This document shows positions 17,652-26,876 of a DNA stretch of 64,000 nucleotides, in pieces. The notes below the pieces were generated by a model, which was not told the origin of the DNA, ran no database searches, and saw only the letters and a program-made list of their open reading frames with translations. A program made the translations under genes and the position numbers. How positions within the stretch are numbered: the first letter of the stretch is position 1; every line of letters starts with the position of its first letter. Source of the stretch: an uncultured bacterium (lineage in GTDB: Bacteria > Planctomycetota > UBA1135 > GCA-002686595); NCBI GenBank assembly GCA_938075305.1, contig CALJGV010000010.1, forward strand, positions 310,001 to 374,000, read 5' to 3'.

Positions 17652-19013
17652 TCAGGCGCCGGCGCGCTCGGTCACGGTGATCATGTTCTCGAGGGCCAGC
17701 CGGGCCTCGGCCTTGAGCTCCTCCCGCTCCGCCTCGCTGAGGCGGTCGCGGCGTCCGGAGATCTCATCCACGGAGTCCCCGGCCAGGACGCGGTTCGCTT
17801 CCGGCGCCTCACCGCGCCTCAGGAGGTCGAGCATGCCCGCGAGGTGGGGCGGGTCGTTGCGACTCATGGTCGCGCAGCCGCAGCCGGCCGCCAGTGAGCC
17901 TGGGACCTCGGCGAGGTGGACGATGTCCACGCCGCGCTTGGCGCCCTCCACGCGTGCGTTGCGCACGAAGTGCCCCTCGGTGCCGATAGCGAGGCGGTCG
18001 CCGGGCTTCGCGTCCATCACAGCCTTCCAGAGGAAGTTGGTGCTGCCGCTGCCGTCGGCGGCGCGCACCGTCTCCACGGGCGACTCCGGGTGGACGAGGA
18101 CCGTGCGACCGTCCCGCTTCCAGTACTCGACCATCTCTGGCTTGAAGACCGTGTGCACTCCGCAGAACGAGCCCCACAGGATCATCTCAGCGGCATCGAG
18201 GGCCTTCAGCCCTCCGTCGACGTCCTCCAGTCGGTAAGACCCGGAGAAGGTCCCGGGGTCGGGGAGGGCGAGGAGGCTCGCGGGGTCCATGCCGAGCTGG
18301 TCGGCCACGTTGCGTCCGAGGTGCTGGTCGGGGACGAAGAAGATCTTCTTCCCCTGCTCGCGCGCCCAGCGGACCACGTGCTGCGCGTTCGAGCTCGTAC
18401 AGACGGCGCCCCCCGTTCGGCCTGCGAGCGCCTTGAGGCGACCGGACGTGTTCATGTACGCCACCACGAGGAGGTCATCGCCGTAGCGGTCGATGAGCTG
18501 ATCCGCGATGGGGAGCACCATGTGATCCTTGGCGAGCATCTCCATCGTGCAGCCCGCCTTCGGGTTCGTGATCCAGACCTCCTGGTGGGGGTGGCTCAGC
18601 ACGGCGACGGTCTCGGCCATGAAGTGGACCGCCGACTCGACGATCACTCGCTTCTCGGGGTTCCGCTCAGCCTGGAGCGCGAGGACGTAGCTGTCAGAGA
18701 CCGCTCCGTGGTACCGCTCCACCAGCTTCACGATCTCTCCGCCCATGTAGAAGTGAGCCAGGAGGAGCAGCTCGTCACCGAAGTGCTCGATGGCGGGGAC
18801 CACGTAGCGGTCCAGCCACGGCAGGACCGTCTCCGGCGTCCTGTCCGGGAGGGCCAGGTATTCCTCGGCGTAGGGCCGGAACTCCTCCTGGTACCAATCG
18901 AGGGGTAGATCCGTCTGGCAGATCGGAATTCCCGTCTCGAGGGTCAGGCCGGTGGGGCGAACCTCCGACGATAGAGACGTGGACGGGGCGTTGCTGGGTC
19001 GATCGGGGGACAT
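17652..19013 (-). CDS. nadA: Quinolinate synthase
   Basis: This cytosolic [4Fe-4S] enzyme condenses iminoaspartate with dihydroxyacetone phosphate to quinolinate in de novo NAD synthesis. At 453 residues it is longer than most NadA (about 350), with an extra N-terminal stretch of about 75 residues and a C-terminal helical tail. Conserved blocks are AHFYMGGEI (about 86-94), FMAETVAVLS, KAGCTMEM (Cys155), PDQHLGRN, WGSFCGVH (Cys284), LVHPE (306-310) and the cysteines of AAGCGCATM (378/380). These supply the three iron-sulfur ligands. The first block differs slightly from the usual HYYT/HYYQ. No nadB or nadC is adjacent; the downstream partner is the DHS-like gene. It diverges from the beta-helix lipoprotein gene across 144 bp. 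Confidence 0.92.
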   Translation of the reverse strand: MSPDRPSNAPSTSLSSEVRPTGLTLETGIPICQTDLPLDWYQEEFRPYAEEYLALPDRTPETVLPWLDRYVVPAIEHFGDELLLLAHFYMGGEIVKLVERYHGAVSDSYVLALQAERNPEKRVIVESAVHFMAETVAVLSHPHQEVWITNPKAGCTMEMLAKDHMVLPIADQLIDRYGDDLLVVAYMNTSGRLKALAGRTGGAVCTSSNAQHVVRWAREQGKKIFFVPDQHLGRNVADQLGMDPASLLALPDPGTFSGSYRLEDVDGGLKALDAAEMILWGSFCGVHTVFKPEMVEYWKRDGRTVLVHPESPVETVRAADGSGSTNFLWKAVMDAKPGDRLAIGTEGHFVRNARVEGAKRGVDIVHLAEVPGSLAAGCGCATMSRNDPPHLAGMLDLLRRGEAPEANRVLAGDSVDEISGRRDRLSEAEREELKAEARLALENMITVTERAGA

Positions 19014-19157
19014 TCAGGGCCTCCTACGGGGCGGCGGCGCCGCCTGGCGGACGCACAGTCTAGGCCGTCAGCGGTCCGTTCCATCCACTGCCATCGACTC
19101 GTAAGCTGCTCATTCCCGGGATCTCCCCGGCCTGCAGCCCCCGACGGACGTCGAATC

Positions 19158-21263
19158 ATGCCTGACTCGCCTCGAAACTGCCCTCGATCCCGAGCCCGGA
19201 CCGCCGCGCCCCTCGCAGCGGTGACTCTGATCTCCCTGGTGGCCGCCTGTTCCTCCGGAGGGGGAGAGGCGCTGCCTGCTCCCGTGGAGGAGGATACGAG
19301 CCCGTTTCCGAAGCTGGAGGCCGGGCTCAACCTTCGCCCGGCGAGCCGCGTTGGCCAGGCCGTCTTCACCCTGGAGGGCATCAACGGTGGGGTCTTCGAC
19401 CTGACCGGGGTCGAGCTCCGGGGGCAGGACGCAGGTGCGCGGATCGATACCGCGCTCGGCCACGGCATTCTGGTCCGTCGCTGCAACGGGATCACGATCC
19501 GCGGCGGCCTCATCGGGGGCTACAAGGGCTGCATCGTCATCGAGGACTCGAGCGACGTGATCATCGACGGGGTGCGCTTCGACGGCTGGTACGGCCAGCG
19601 GTTGAAGTCGACCGAGTTCGCGGAGGACACGACCGACTGGCTCTCGCCCCACGAGAACGACCGCGGCGAGTGGCTCGAGGAGTACGGCGCGGCCATCTCC
19701 GCCACGAACTGCCGGGGGCTCGAGGTCCGCGGCTGCCGCGGCCGGCGCGGGCAGAACGGCGTGCTGCTCACCCGGAGCGACGACTGCCAGGTCTACGACA
19801 ACGACTTCTCCTTCCTCTCCGGATGGGGCCTCGGCATGTACCGCTCGTCGGAGTGCGTCGTGTCCCACAACGTCTTCGACTACTGCGTCCGCGGCTACAG
19901 CCACGGCTCGTACTGGAGGGGCCAGGACTCGGCCGGGATCCTCATGTTCGAGGGCTGCTCGAAGAACCTCGTCATCCGCAACAGCGCCACCCACTGCGGG
20001 GACGGTGTGTTCGTGTACGCCGGACAGGACCTCGTCCAAGACGCCTCTGCGACGGCCACTGGCTGCGATCAGAACATCTTCGCCGAGAACGACCTGCGCT
20101 ACTCCGTGGCCAATTCGGTGGAGATCACCTTCAGCGACCGGAACGCGGTGCTCCGCAATGACCTCCGCGGCGCGCACCAGCACGGCCTCTGGGGCGGCTA
20201 CTCCTCCCGGATGATCATCCTCGGCAACCGCATCGAGGAGGTGATCGGAGGCGGCGTGACCATCGAGCATGGCCAGGACTGCCTGATCGCGGACAACGTT
20301 ATCGCGCGGAACGAGATTGGCCTCGAGCTCTACTGGGACGAGGACCCCGAGTTTGTCCTGGGTCCTTACGCGAAGGTCCGGGACGTCAGCTCTCGCGATC
20401 ACTTCGTGCTGGAGAACACCTTCGAGGACAACGTGGTGGACCTCGCCCTGAGGCGTTCCACGGGGCTCACTTTCCACGCCAATGACTACGTCCCCGGGAC
20501 CCGCGCGCCTTACATCGCGGACCTCGCCTGTGAGGGCGACGCGGGCTTCGATCAGGACACGGTCAAGCGCTGGCTGGACGCCCCGCTGGGGGCGATCCCT
20601 TCCGGGAACGTTAGCGAGGTCACCATGCGCCCCTGGGTGGGGACGCCCCCCGAGATGCTCGGGGTCTGGCGCAGCTACCGCCTCCCCCAGGTGCCCGGCT
20701 CGCAGGAGATCCGGGCGGAGGAGCGGGACGAGTTCCGCGGGGGGCTGGAGACGATCGTGCTGGGCGAGTGGGGGCCCTGGGACTTCCGCTCCGGGGCGCC
20801 GCGCCCGCCGCGCCAGAAGCCCGGAGGGCTCCTGGCCGACAGCGTCTGGGCGGCGGAGTGGTTCCAGTGGGACCTCGCGAGCAGCGACCCGCGGACCCTC
20901 GAGGGCGCGTGGCGTCAACGGGCCTCGACGCCTGACGTCGCCGCGCGCGTATCGACCTTCACCAACCCGTGGTCAAGCGAGGAGGTCCGCCGCGTCGTCG
21001 GCGCCGAGTTCTTCGGGCTGATCGCGGACTCCAGCTTCCGCTGCGACCGGAGCATGAGGGCGAACTACGCGCTCACGGTCAACTCCGACGACGGTGTGCG
21101 GGTTCTCATCGATGGGGTGCCGGTGCTCGAGGATTGGACTCTCCACGCGCCCCGGCGTGAGGAGCAACTCCTCGAGTTGGAGCCCGGGGAGCACTCGATC
21201 CGGATCGAGTACTTCCAGATCCAGGGCGCCGCTGCGCTCTCGATCGACCTCTCTCCCCGCTGA
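19158..21263 (+). CDS. Lipoprotein with right-handed beta-helix and PA14-like C-terminus
   Basis: This is a 701-residue surface lipoprotein. A basic N-terminus and hydrophobic core end in a lipobox-like VAAC (Cys31) followed by SSGGG. Residues about 90-480 contain many short repeats of the type ITIRGG, VIIDGV, LVIRNS, NIFAENDL and MIILGNRIEEV, the ladder of a NosD/pectate-lyase-like right-handed parallel beta-helix. The last about 140 residues resemble a PA14 domain (YALTVNSDDGVRVLIDG, IRIEYFQ, ALSIDLS), a carbohydrate-binding module. Together these suggest a polysaccharide-binding or -cleaving surface protein. No catalytic residues can be assigned. It converges with the HEAT/TPR gene, with 65 bp between the stops. 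Confidence 0.83.
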   Translation: MPDSPRNCPRSRARTAAPLAAVTLISLVAACSSGGGEALPAPVEEDTSPFPKLEAGLNLRPASRVGQAVFTLEGINGGVFDLTGVELRGQDAGARIDTALGHGILVRRCNGITIRGGLIGGYKGCIVIEDSSDVIIDGVRFDGWYGQRLKSTEFAEDTTDWLSPHENDRGEWLEEYGAAISATNCRGLEVRGCRGRRGQNGVLLTRSDDCQVYDNDFSFLSGWGLGMYRSSECVVSHNVFDYCVRGYSHGSYWRGQDSAGILMFEGCSKNLVIRNSATHCGDGVFVYAGQDLVQDASATATGCDQNIFAENDLRYSVANSVEITFSDRNAVLRNDLRGAHQHGLWGGYSSRMIILGNRIEEVIGGGVTIEHGQDCLIADNVIARNEIGLELYWDEDPEFVLGPYAKVRDVSSRDHFVLENTFEDNVVDLALRRSTGLTFHANDYVPGTRAPYIADLACEGDAGFDQDTVKRWLDAPLGAIPSGNVSEVTMRPWVGTPPEMLGVWRSYRLPQVPGSQEIRAEERDEFRGGLETIVLGEWGPWDFRSGAPRPPRQKPGGLLADSVWAAEWFQWDLASSDPRTLEGAWRQRASTPDVAARVSTFTNPWSSEEVRRVVGAEFFGLIADSSFRCDRSMRANYALTVNSDDGVRVLIDGVPVLEDWTLHAPRREEQLLELEPGEHSIRIEYFQIQGAAALSIDLSPR

Positions 21264-21328
21264 CTCAGCCCGGTAGGCTCGCCCGCGAGCGGCGATCCGA
21301 GGCTCCACCGACTCCGCTCCCCGGGGTC

Positions 21329-22672
21329 TCAGTCGTCGAGGTGGAACGCGTCCCGGTAGCGCGTCTCCATCATCCCGCGGAAGTCGCGGCGGGTGGAGAG
21401 CGACTGCAGCTCCTTCAGTGAGATCGGCGCATCCTCGAGGTACTGCTTCGCCTCCCGGAACTTCTTCTGCCGGGCGAGGGTCTGTGCGATCCCGATGAAC
21501 AGTTCCTTGTTCTGATTCCGCGAGGACCCCTTGGAGGCCTCGATGGCGCGGCGCCACTCCTTGACGGAGGCGCTGTAGTCTCCGATCTCGTGCAGGAGAC
21601 GGGCCCGGTCGCTCGCGTTCTGCACGATGAAGAATGCCTGCTCGCCGGTGGGCTCGCCGATCTCCTCGAGGAGCGCCTTGCGAGCCCCGCGGTCCTTCAT
21701 GCGAGCCAGGAGCATGAGCGCGGCGGTGCGCACGTCGGATCGGGCGAAGTTGGTGTAGTCGTCCACCTTGCGCTTGACTGGAGTCCCCACCTTGGCGTCC
21801 GTGGTCCGGAGGAGGTCGAAGAGGTCGACGCGGGCCTCCGATGACGTCTCCGGGTCCACCGCGACGGCGCCGAGCGCGCGGGAGTGGTCGAGCTCGTCCA
21901 TGAGCTCACTGTGGCTGTCGTAGAACGCAAACAGCTCAGCGGCGAGGCCCGGCGCGGCCGGCGTGCCGAGCAGCTGTAGGACCACGGCCGCAGAGGTCTC
22001 CATGGGGGCCGCGCCGAGCCCGGCCAGGGCGGCGGCCGCCACGGCCGGATCCTTGTCAGAGACCTTGCCCTTGATGAACTCGATGCCTTCGGCGGTTCCG
22101 AGCACGGCGAGGGTCATGAAGGCGGCCTCCTGGATCGCAGCGCCGAGCTCCGGCGAAGCGCCGAGGCTCGCGCCGCCCGCGGCGATGGTCTGCAGGGGGA
22201 TGGTCACCCGCCGGGGCTCCGGGGTCCCGGTGAGGGCGGTCAGCGCGTTGAGGCGGGCGAGGGGCCCCCCCTCCTTCGCCATGCGCACCAGCTCGTCGGT
22301 GACGGCGGGGCTGGAGAGGTCCGCGACGACCTCGGCCACGAGCTCGGCCCGGAAGACCTCCCCCTTCGAGGGCCTCAGGCCGGGGTCGAGGTAGAGGAGC
22401 ATGAGTGGCGCCGCGGCGCCGCCGAGCTCCCTCAGGGCTTGCTGGCGGGCCACGGTTCGGGACGACCGGGTGGGGATCTTCAGGCCGTCGAGCTCGCCCA
22501 CGAGGCGCGCCACCTCGGGGCGAAGGGTCTCGAGGCTCCGGGCTCGCGCGTCCTCCGCCTGTCGCAGGAGGTCCTCCAGGCTCTGCCTACCGTCCTGGGG
22601 CGGGCTCGGCGCAGAGAGGGCCGGGCCGGTCAGGAGGAGCGCGAGGAGGGCGGTCGCAGGGCGGTAGGTCAT
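21329..22672 (-). CDS. Secreted HEAT/TPR-like repeat protein
   Basis: This is a 447-residue exported protein. The ATG at 22672 is chosen because it begins a signal peptide (hydrophobic LLALLLTGPALS, cleaved near residue 21); the open frame continues upstream through mnmG but is a shadow there. A charged helix (about 28-60) leads into alpha-helical repeats with AVAAAALAGLG and VRTAALMLLARM signatures, consistent with HEAT repeats. They are followed near the C-terminus by TPR-like helices (LLHEIGDYSASVKEWRRAIEA, IAQTLARQKKFREAKQYLEDA). No catalytic motif is seen. It is divergent from mnmG across 363 bp. Confidence 0.8.
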   Translation of the reverse strand: MTYRPATALLALLLTGPALSAPSPPQDGRQSLEDLLRQAEDARARSLETLRPEVARLVGELDGLKIPTRSSRTVARQQALRELGGAAAPLMLLYLDPGLRPSKGEVFRAELVAEVVADLSSPAVTDELVRMAKEGGPLARLNALTALTGTPEPRRVTIPLQTIAAGGASLGASPELGAAIQEAAFMTLAVLGTAEGIEFIKGKVSDKDPAVAAAALAGLGAAPMETSAAVVLQLLGTPAAPGLAAELFAFYDSHSELMDELDHSRALGAVAVDPETSSEARVDLFDLLRTTDAKVGTPVKRKVDDYTNFARSDVRTAALMLLARMKDRGARKALLEEIGEPTGEQAFFIVQNASDRARLLHEIGDYSASVKEWRRAIEASKGSSRNQNKELFIGIAQTLARQKKFREAKQYLEDAPISLKELQSLSTRRDFRGMMETRYRDAFHLDD

Positions 22673-23035
22673 GGGCGGAGGACGCGGCTTCGGGAACCGC
22701 GGGGACCCAGGATACCGCCGGACCGGGCCGGGGTCACCGGTTGGGGCGGGAGCCCGGGGGGGCCTTGCGCCCCATGGGCGCGAGCACCACGTCCGGGCCG
22801 CTGGCCTCGTGACGCCGGGATGCCGTGCCGGGAGCCATGGCGATGGGCCGTCCCACCCCGCCTGACTCCTCCGGACCGGGCTCCAGCTGTGTTCCATAGA
22901 TGGACCGGAGCTGGTCGAGGTGGCGGAAGACCCAGGCTTGCATGGTGGTTGAGGAGCATTCGCTCCGCACTTCCACCCATCGGCAGGGGTGCCCCCGTGC
23001 CTTGCCCGCTCCCTCTGGATAACCTCTCGGCTCCC
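22673..23035 (+). other. 363-bp divergent intergenic region before mnmG
   Basis: This stretch separates the start of the HEAT/TPR gene from the start of mnmG and must hold both promoters, but I see no convincing -35/-10 pair. It contains a short hairpin (GCGCCC/GGGCGC around CAT, 22767-22781). An 80-codon minus-strand frame with a GTG start (22734-22976) lacks a ribosome site and any recognisable motif, so I do not call it a gene. Confidence 0.5.
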
Positions 23036-24943
23036 ATGTCCTCCCCCTCTCCCGAGCCCAAGGCCTCCCGGCACCCCTTTGCGGCCCCCGACTCCAGCCT
23101 GGCGCGGGACACTGACGTGGTCGTGGTCGGCGGTGGGCACGCCGGGGTCGAGGCGGCCCTGGCGGCGGCGCGGCTGGGGGCGGACGTTCGCCTCGTGAGC
23201 TTCGACCTCGAGAAGGTGGGGGAGATGAGCTGTAACCCGGCCATCGGCGGGCTGGGTAAGGGGCAGATGGTTCGGGAGATCGACGCCCTGGGAGGCGCCA
23301 TGGGCCAGGTGGCGGACGCCACCGGGATCCAGTTCCGGATGCTGAACACGGCGAAGGGCGCGGCGGTCCAGGCGCCGCGCTGCCAGTCGGACCGCCACCG
23401 CTACCGGGAGGAGGCGACGCGCCGGGTACAGGACGCCAGCGGCGTCGAGCTCGTGGAGGGGGCGGTCACGGGCCTGATCCTGGAGGAAACCCAAGGGGTG
23501 CTCGGGGTCCGCGGGGTCCGGCTCGAGGATGGGGTCGAGCTTCGTGCGCACGCGACCATCCTGACCACGGGCACCTTCCTCCGGGCGATCATGCACACGG
23601 GCGAGAGCAAGGCCAGCGGGGGCCGCGTCGGGGAGCGCAGCGCGGACGGCCTCTCCGGGGACGTCGAGCGGCTGGGGCTCCGCCTGGGGCGCCTCAAGAC
23701 CGGGACGCCGCCGCGGATCGACCGTCGGACGGTCGACTTCAGCGTGATGGGGGCGCAGCCAGGGGACGCTCTGCCAAGGCCCTTCTCGTTCCTCTCGGAC
23801 CCCAGGTCCTTCCCCTCGCTGCAGCAGGTGGATTGCCACATCACCTTCACCAACGAGCGCACCCACCGGATCATCGCCGACAACGTGCACCGGGCCCCCA
23901 TGTACAACGGCTCGATCGGCGGGGTGGGGCCGCGGTACTGCCCAGCCGTCGAAGACAAGATCATGCGCTTCCCCGACCGGGAGCGGCATCAGATCTTCGT
24001 GGAGCCCGAGGGGCTGGACACCGACGTGCTCTACATCAACGGGCTCTCCACGTCGCTCCCCGCGGAGGTGCAGGAGGACTTCCTCCGCACGGTCCCAGGA
24101 CTCGAGCGCGCGGAGTTCCTCAGGCACGGCTACGCCGTCGAGTACGACTTCGTTCAGCCGAGCCAGCTGGCAGACTCCCTCCAGCTCCAGGAGGTCCCAG
24201 GGCTCTTCCTCGCCGGTCAGATCAACGGGACGTCCGGCTACGAGGAGGCGGCTGGCCAGGGCCTGATTGCCGGCGCCAACGCGGCCCTCTGGATCCAGGA
24301 CAGAGCACCGTTCGTGCTGCACCGTCACGAGGCCTACCTCGGCGTGATGGTGGACGACCTCGTGATCACCAACCCCAAGGAGCCCTACCGGATGTTCTCC
24401 AGCCGGGCCGAGTACCGGCTGCTCCTGCGACACGACAATGCAGACCGGCGCCTCGTGGCAAGGGCGGCTGAGGTCGGGCTCGTGGACAAGGCGCGGGCGG
24501 ATCGTGTGAGAGCCAAGGAGGCCAACATAGACTCCGCGATCCGCCTCCTTGGGGGCGCGAGGGACCCGCACAACAAGCCCTGGCTGGAGGTGCTCCGGCG
24601 ACCGGGTGAGACCTTCGACTCGGTGGCCGCTGCGGCTGGCGTTGGGGAGCTGAACGAACTCTCCCTCGAGTGCCGTGAGGCGGTGCAGATCGACGTCAAG
24701 TACGAGGGCTACATCGCGCGGCAGGCGGATGATGTGGTCCGCATGGCGAAGCAGGAGTCCACCGAGATACCCAGGGACCTCGACTACAGCACGCTCGACG
24801 GGCTCGCCAGCGAGGCCCGAGAGAAGCTGATGGATCTGCGCCCGCGGACCCTCGGCGCCGCTGGGCGCATCGAGGGTGTCAGGCCGCCGGACGTGGCGTT
24901 GATCGGGATCCACGTGGCGCGGCTGAAGGCGGCTGGCCGCTGA
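23036..24943 (+). CDS. mnmG: tRNA uridine-34 5-carboxymethylaminomethyl modification enzyme MnmG
   Basis: This cytosolic FAD enzyme works with MnmE to put the carboxymethylaminomethyl group on U34 of several tRNAs. The ATG at 23036 gives 635 residues, the usual length for the family; the frame is open further upstream, but that part is not GidA-like. Visible signatures are the FAD-binding VVVVGGGHAGVEAA (about 28-41), CNPAIGGLGKG, the RQSD-like CQSDRHRYR, TTGTFLRAIMHTG, LKTGTPPRID, and the C-terminal GQINGTSGYEEAAGQGLIAG. mnmE is not in the window. It converges with the secreted-protein gene at 25119, with the strong hairpin at 25061-25098 between them. Confidence 0.96.
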   Translation: MSSPSPEPKASRHPFAAPDSSLARDTDVVVVGGGHAGVEAALAAARLGADVRLVSFDLEKVGEMSCNPAIGGLGKGQMVREIDALGGAMGQVADATGIQFRMLNTAKGAAVQAPRCQSDRHRYREEATRRVQDASGVELVEGAVTGLILEETQGVLGVRGVRLEDGVELRAHATILTTGTFLRAIMHTGESKASGGRVGERSADGLSGDVERLGLRLGRLKTGTPPRIDRRTVDFSVMGAQPGDALPRPFSFLSDPRSFPSLQQVDCHITFTNERTHRIIADNVHRAPMYNGSIGGVGPRYCPAVEDKIMRFPDRERHQIFVEPEGLDTDVLYINGLSTSLPAEVQEDFLRTVPGLERAEFLRHGYAVEYDFVQPSQLADSLQLQEVPGLFLAGQINGTSGYEEAAGQGLIAGANAALWIQDRAPFVLHRHEAYLGVMVDDLVITNPKEPYRMFSSRAEYRLLLRHDNADRRLVARAAEVGLVDKARADRVRAKEANIDSAIRLLGGARDPHNKPWLEVLRRPGETFDSVAAAAGVGELNELSLECREAVQIDVKYEGYIARQADDVVRMAKQESTEIPRDLDYSTLDGLASEAREKLMDLRPRTLGAAGRIEGVRPPDVALIGIHVARLKAAGR

Positions 24944-25060
24944 GCCTTGGCTCGAGGCGCCTGCTCGCGTGGGCATCATAGCCGGTGAGACGGTCACCAC
25001 TCCCGTGGTGGCTCCGAGGGCATGCCACCCCCTCGCCACGAGTCCCTCCAAGAATGAAGA

Positions 25061-25098
25061 GCGCCCCGCGCCGACCGAGAGAGGTCGACGCGGGGCGC
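25061..25098 (-). terminator. Strong terminator-like hairpin between convergent genes
   Basis: GCGCCCCGCG (25061-25070) pairs perfectly with CGCGGGGCGC (25089-25098). After one mismatch, CGAC/GTCG extends the stem around a CGAGAGAG loop. On the minus strand the stem is followed by TCTTCATTCTT, which suits termination of the secreted-protein gene ending at 25119; it could also stop mnmG readthrough. Confidence 0.75.
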
Positions 25099-25118
25099 GT
25101 CATAGCAGCGGAGTCAGA

Positions 25119-26876
25119 TCACTGGAAGGTGACCGTATAGCCGTCCGAGAAGTTGGAGGTCACTCCACCCGTTCCGTCGTTGTCGCGGAACCACAGCTGG
25201 AAGTTCCAGCTGTCGCCCGGGGCGATTCCGCCGGTCAGGTTGAAGGGAAGCGCGAGACCCATGGGGGTCGCGACGCTGCCCGAGCCGGTGCTGACGACCT
25301 GGTCGCCCATGCCGCGGCCGATCGTGCCGCCGAGGCAGAGGTTACCGGAGCTGCCGCCGGGGTTGGCGGTGAAGCCCTGATCGAGGCTGGCGATGAAGTA
25401 GCCCACCGAGTTGGAGGGCAGGTTGCTCGTCTCCAGGACCAGCTGGTCGAGCTGGATCACCGTGCTACCTGAGGCGGACATGCTCGCGGCCGAACCGGTC
25501 GAGTTGATGTTCGCCGTGCAGTAGTTGGTGCCGATGTCGACCTGGTCGTAGCAGAAGCCACCGTTCCAGACTCGCGGCGAGAAGACGCTGCTCGAGAACG
25601 GGATGTTCTGTCCCGCGCCGAGGCTGAAGGTCACGACGCCGTCGGCCGAGGAGATCAACTCGTTCGTGCCGTTGCCGTTGGTGTAACGGTGGTTCATGTT
25701 CGCGCTGTTGACGATGCAAACGCCGTACGTGCCAGCGGGGAGCTGGAGCGGGGCGGTGAGTCGCATCGGCGTCGCTTCGTTGTTGCCAGCGGAGAGGCCG
25801 TTCGACTGGGCGACAGGCGTCCAGACGGTCGGATCCTGCTCGTAGCCGACGTGGGTCACGTCGGCGGTGTTGATGTAGATCGTCTGGCCAACGGAATCAC
25901 CCGCGGTGACGCTGGTGTTCGTGTAGTAGCCGCTGACCTGGATGTCTGCAGTCGCAGTGATGTCCAGGTAGACAGCACCACCCGCAGAGCCGCCGTTACC
26001 GCCGAGCGTCGGGTTCCCGAGGCAGTACGCGGGCGGGGCCACCGGCTCCGCGAAGATCTGGCCGGCGCCAGTGTTCGAACCGAAGCCGCCGATCTGGATG
26101 TAGAAGACGTCGCCAACTGCGCCGCCGAGAGTGATCGCGCTCTGCAGGCCACAGGAGTCGTCGTTACAGTCCACCGCGACCAGGCTGGAGCAGTCGCCCG
26201 TGTAGGCCGCGAGCTTCGTGTCGAAGCTAGAGCCGCAGGTGGAGATGACCGTGCCGAAGGGGCTCTCCTGGGTGTAGACGTACCACACGTCAGGAGTGGT
26301 CGTGCAGGAACCGACGCCAGAAGCCGTCAGGATGCTCGTGTCGAAGTTAACACCCGTGAGCGCGGGGAGCGTGAGAGCCGAACCGCAGTCGTCGCCAGAC
26401 GGCGGAGCCTCGATGGAGAGATCGAAGGGGCCGACATCGCCGCCGCCCCAGCCCTCAACCTGAATGAGGTACTGCTGGCCCGCAACGAGGGTGGCATCCA
26501 CCTGGGAGGCCCAGTTCTGGGTTGAAGCGGGCGGGGCGAGCGCGCAGAAGTCGTCGTTCCCGGCAAGGCAGGTGAGGGAGGAGCAGTCGGGGCCCTCAAG
26601 GACTCGGAGAACCGTATCGAAGGTCGAGCCGCAGGTGCCGACGGTCGCGACGCCGGAGGCCGGCGCGGTGTAGACGAACCAGATGTCCGTGAAGCCGTTA
26701 CGGCTGACGCAGGTCCCGTCGTGGAAGCCCGAGTCGATATAGCCGGTGGTGTCGAAGGGCGCGACGCCGACACCGACCGCGATCGGGTCAGTGCAGTCGT
26801 CTCCGCCAATCCCGTTCGAGGCAGCGGATGCCGTCGCAACGAGACCGAAGGAGAGCGCAATGGAGATGAGTTTCAT
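25119..26876 (-). CDS. Secreted PPC-like repeat protein with shared C-terminal module
   Basis: This is a 585-residue exported protein. A signal peptide (about 1-19, ending ASA) precedes two homologous beta-rich domains at about 25-155 and 160-285. Each has a DDC start, a WFVYTAP or WYVYTQES strand, TCGSSFDT or TCGSTFDT, a cysteine-rich NDD-C segment, and a final YIQIGG or LIQVEG strand; this resembles the prepeptidase C-terminal (PPC) fold. A third beta-rich domain follows. Residues about 449-585 are the recurrent module (NYCTANINSTGS, NPGGSSGNLCLGG, FQLWFRD, TSNFSDG), closely matching the end of the FG-GAP protein at 13775-15556. No protease motif is present, so the role is probably adhesive or structural. 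Confidence 0.82.
   Translation of the reverse strand: MKLISIALSFGLVATASAASNGIGGDDCTDPIAVGVGVAPFDTTGYIDSGFHDGTCVSRNGFTDIWFVYTAPASGVATVGTCGSTFDTVLRVLEGPDCSSLTCLAGNDDFCALAPPASTQNWASQVDATLVAGQQYLIQVEGWGGGDVGPFDLSIEAPPSGDDCGSALTLPALTGVNFDTSILTASGVGSCTTTPDVWYVYTQESPFGTVISTCGSSFDTKLAAYTGDCSSLVAVDCNDDSCGLQSAITLGGAVGDVFYIQIGGFGSNTGAGQIFAEPVAPPAYCLGNPTLGGNGGSAGGAVYLDITATADIQVSGYYTNTSVTAGDSVGQTIYINTADVTHVGYEQDPTVWTPVAQSNGLSAGNNEATPMRLTAPLQLPAGTYGVCIVNSANMNHRYTNGNGTNELISSADGVVTFSLGAGQNIPFSSSVFSPRVWNGGFCYDQVDIGTNYCTANINSTGSAASMSASGSTVIQLDQLVLETSNLPSNSVGYFIASLDQGFTANPGGSSGNLCLGGTIGRGMGDQVVSTGSGSVATPMGLALPFNLTGGIAPGDSWNFQLWFRDNDGTGGVTSNFSDGYTVTFQ

Noticed and set aside
22734-22976. 80-codon minus-strand frame in the mnmG leader
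   Set aside because: It has a GTG start without a ribosome site and no recognisable motif; left as intergenic.
22439-23035. Upstream extension of the mnmG frame
   Set aside because: The extra sequence is antisense to the HEAT/TPR gene and unlike MnmG; the ATG at 23036 gives the family's normal length.
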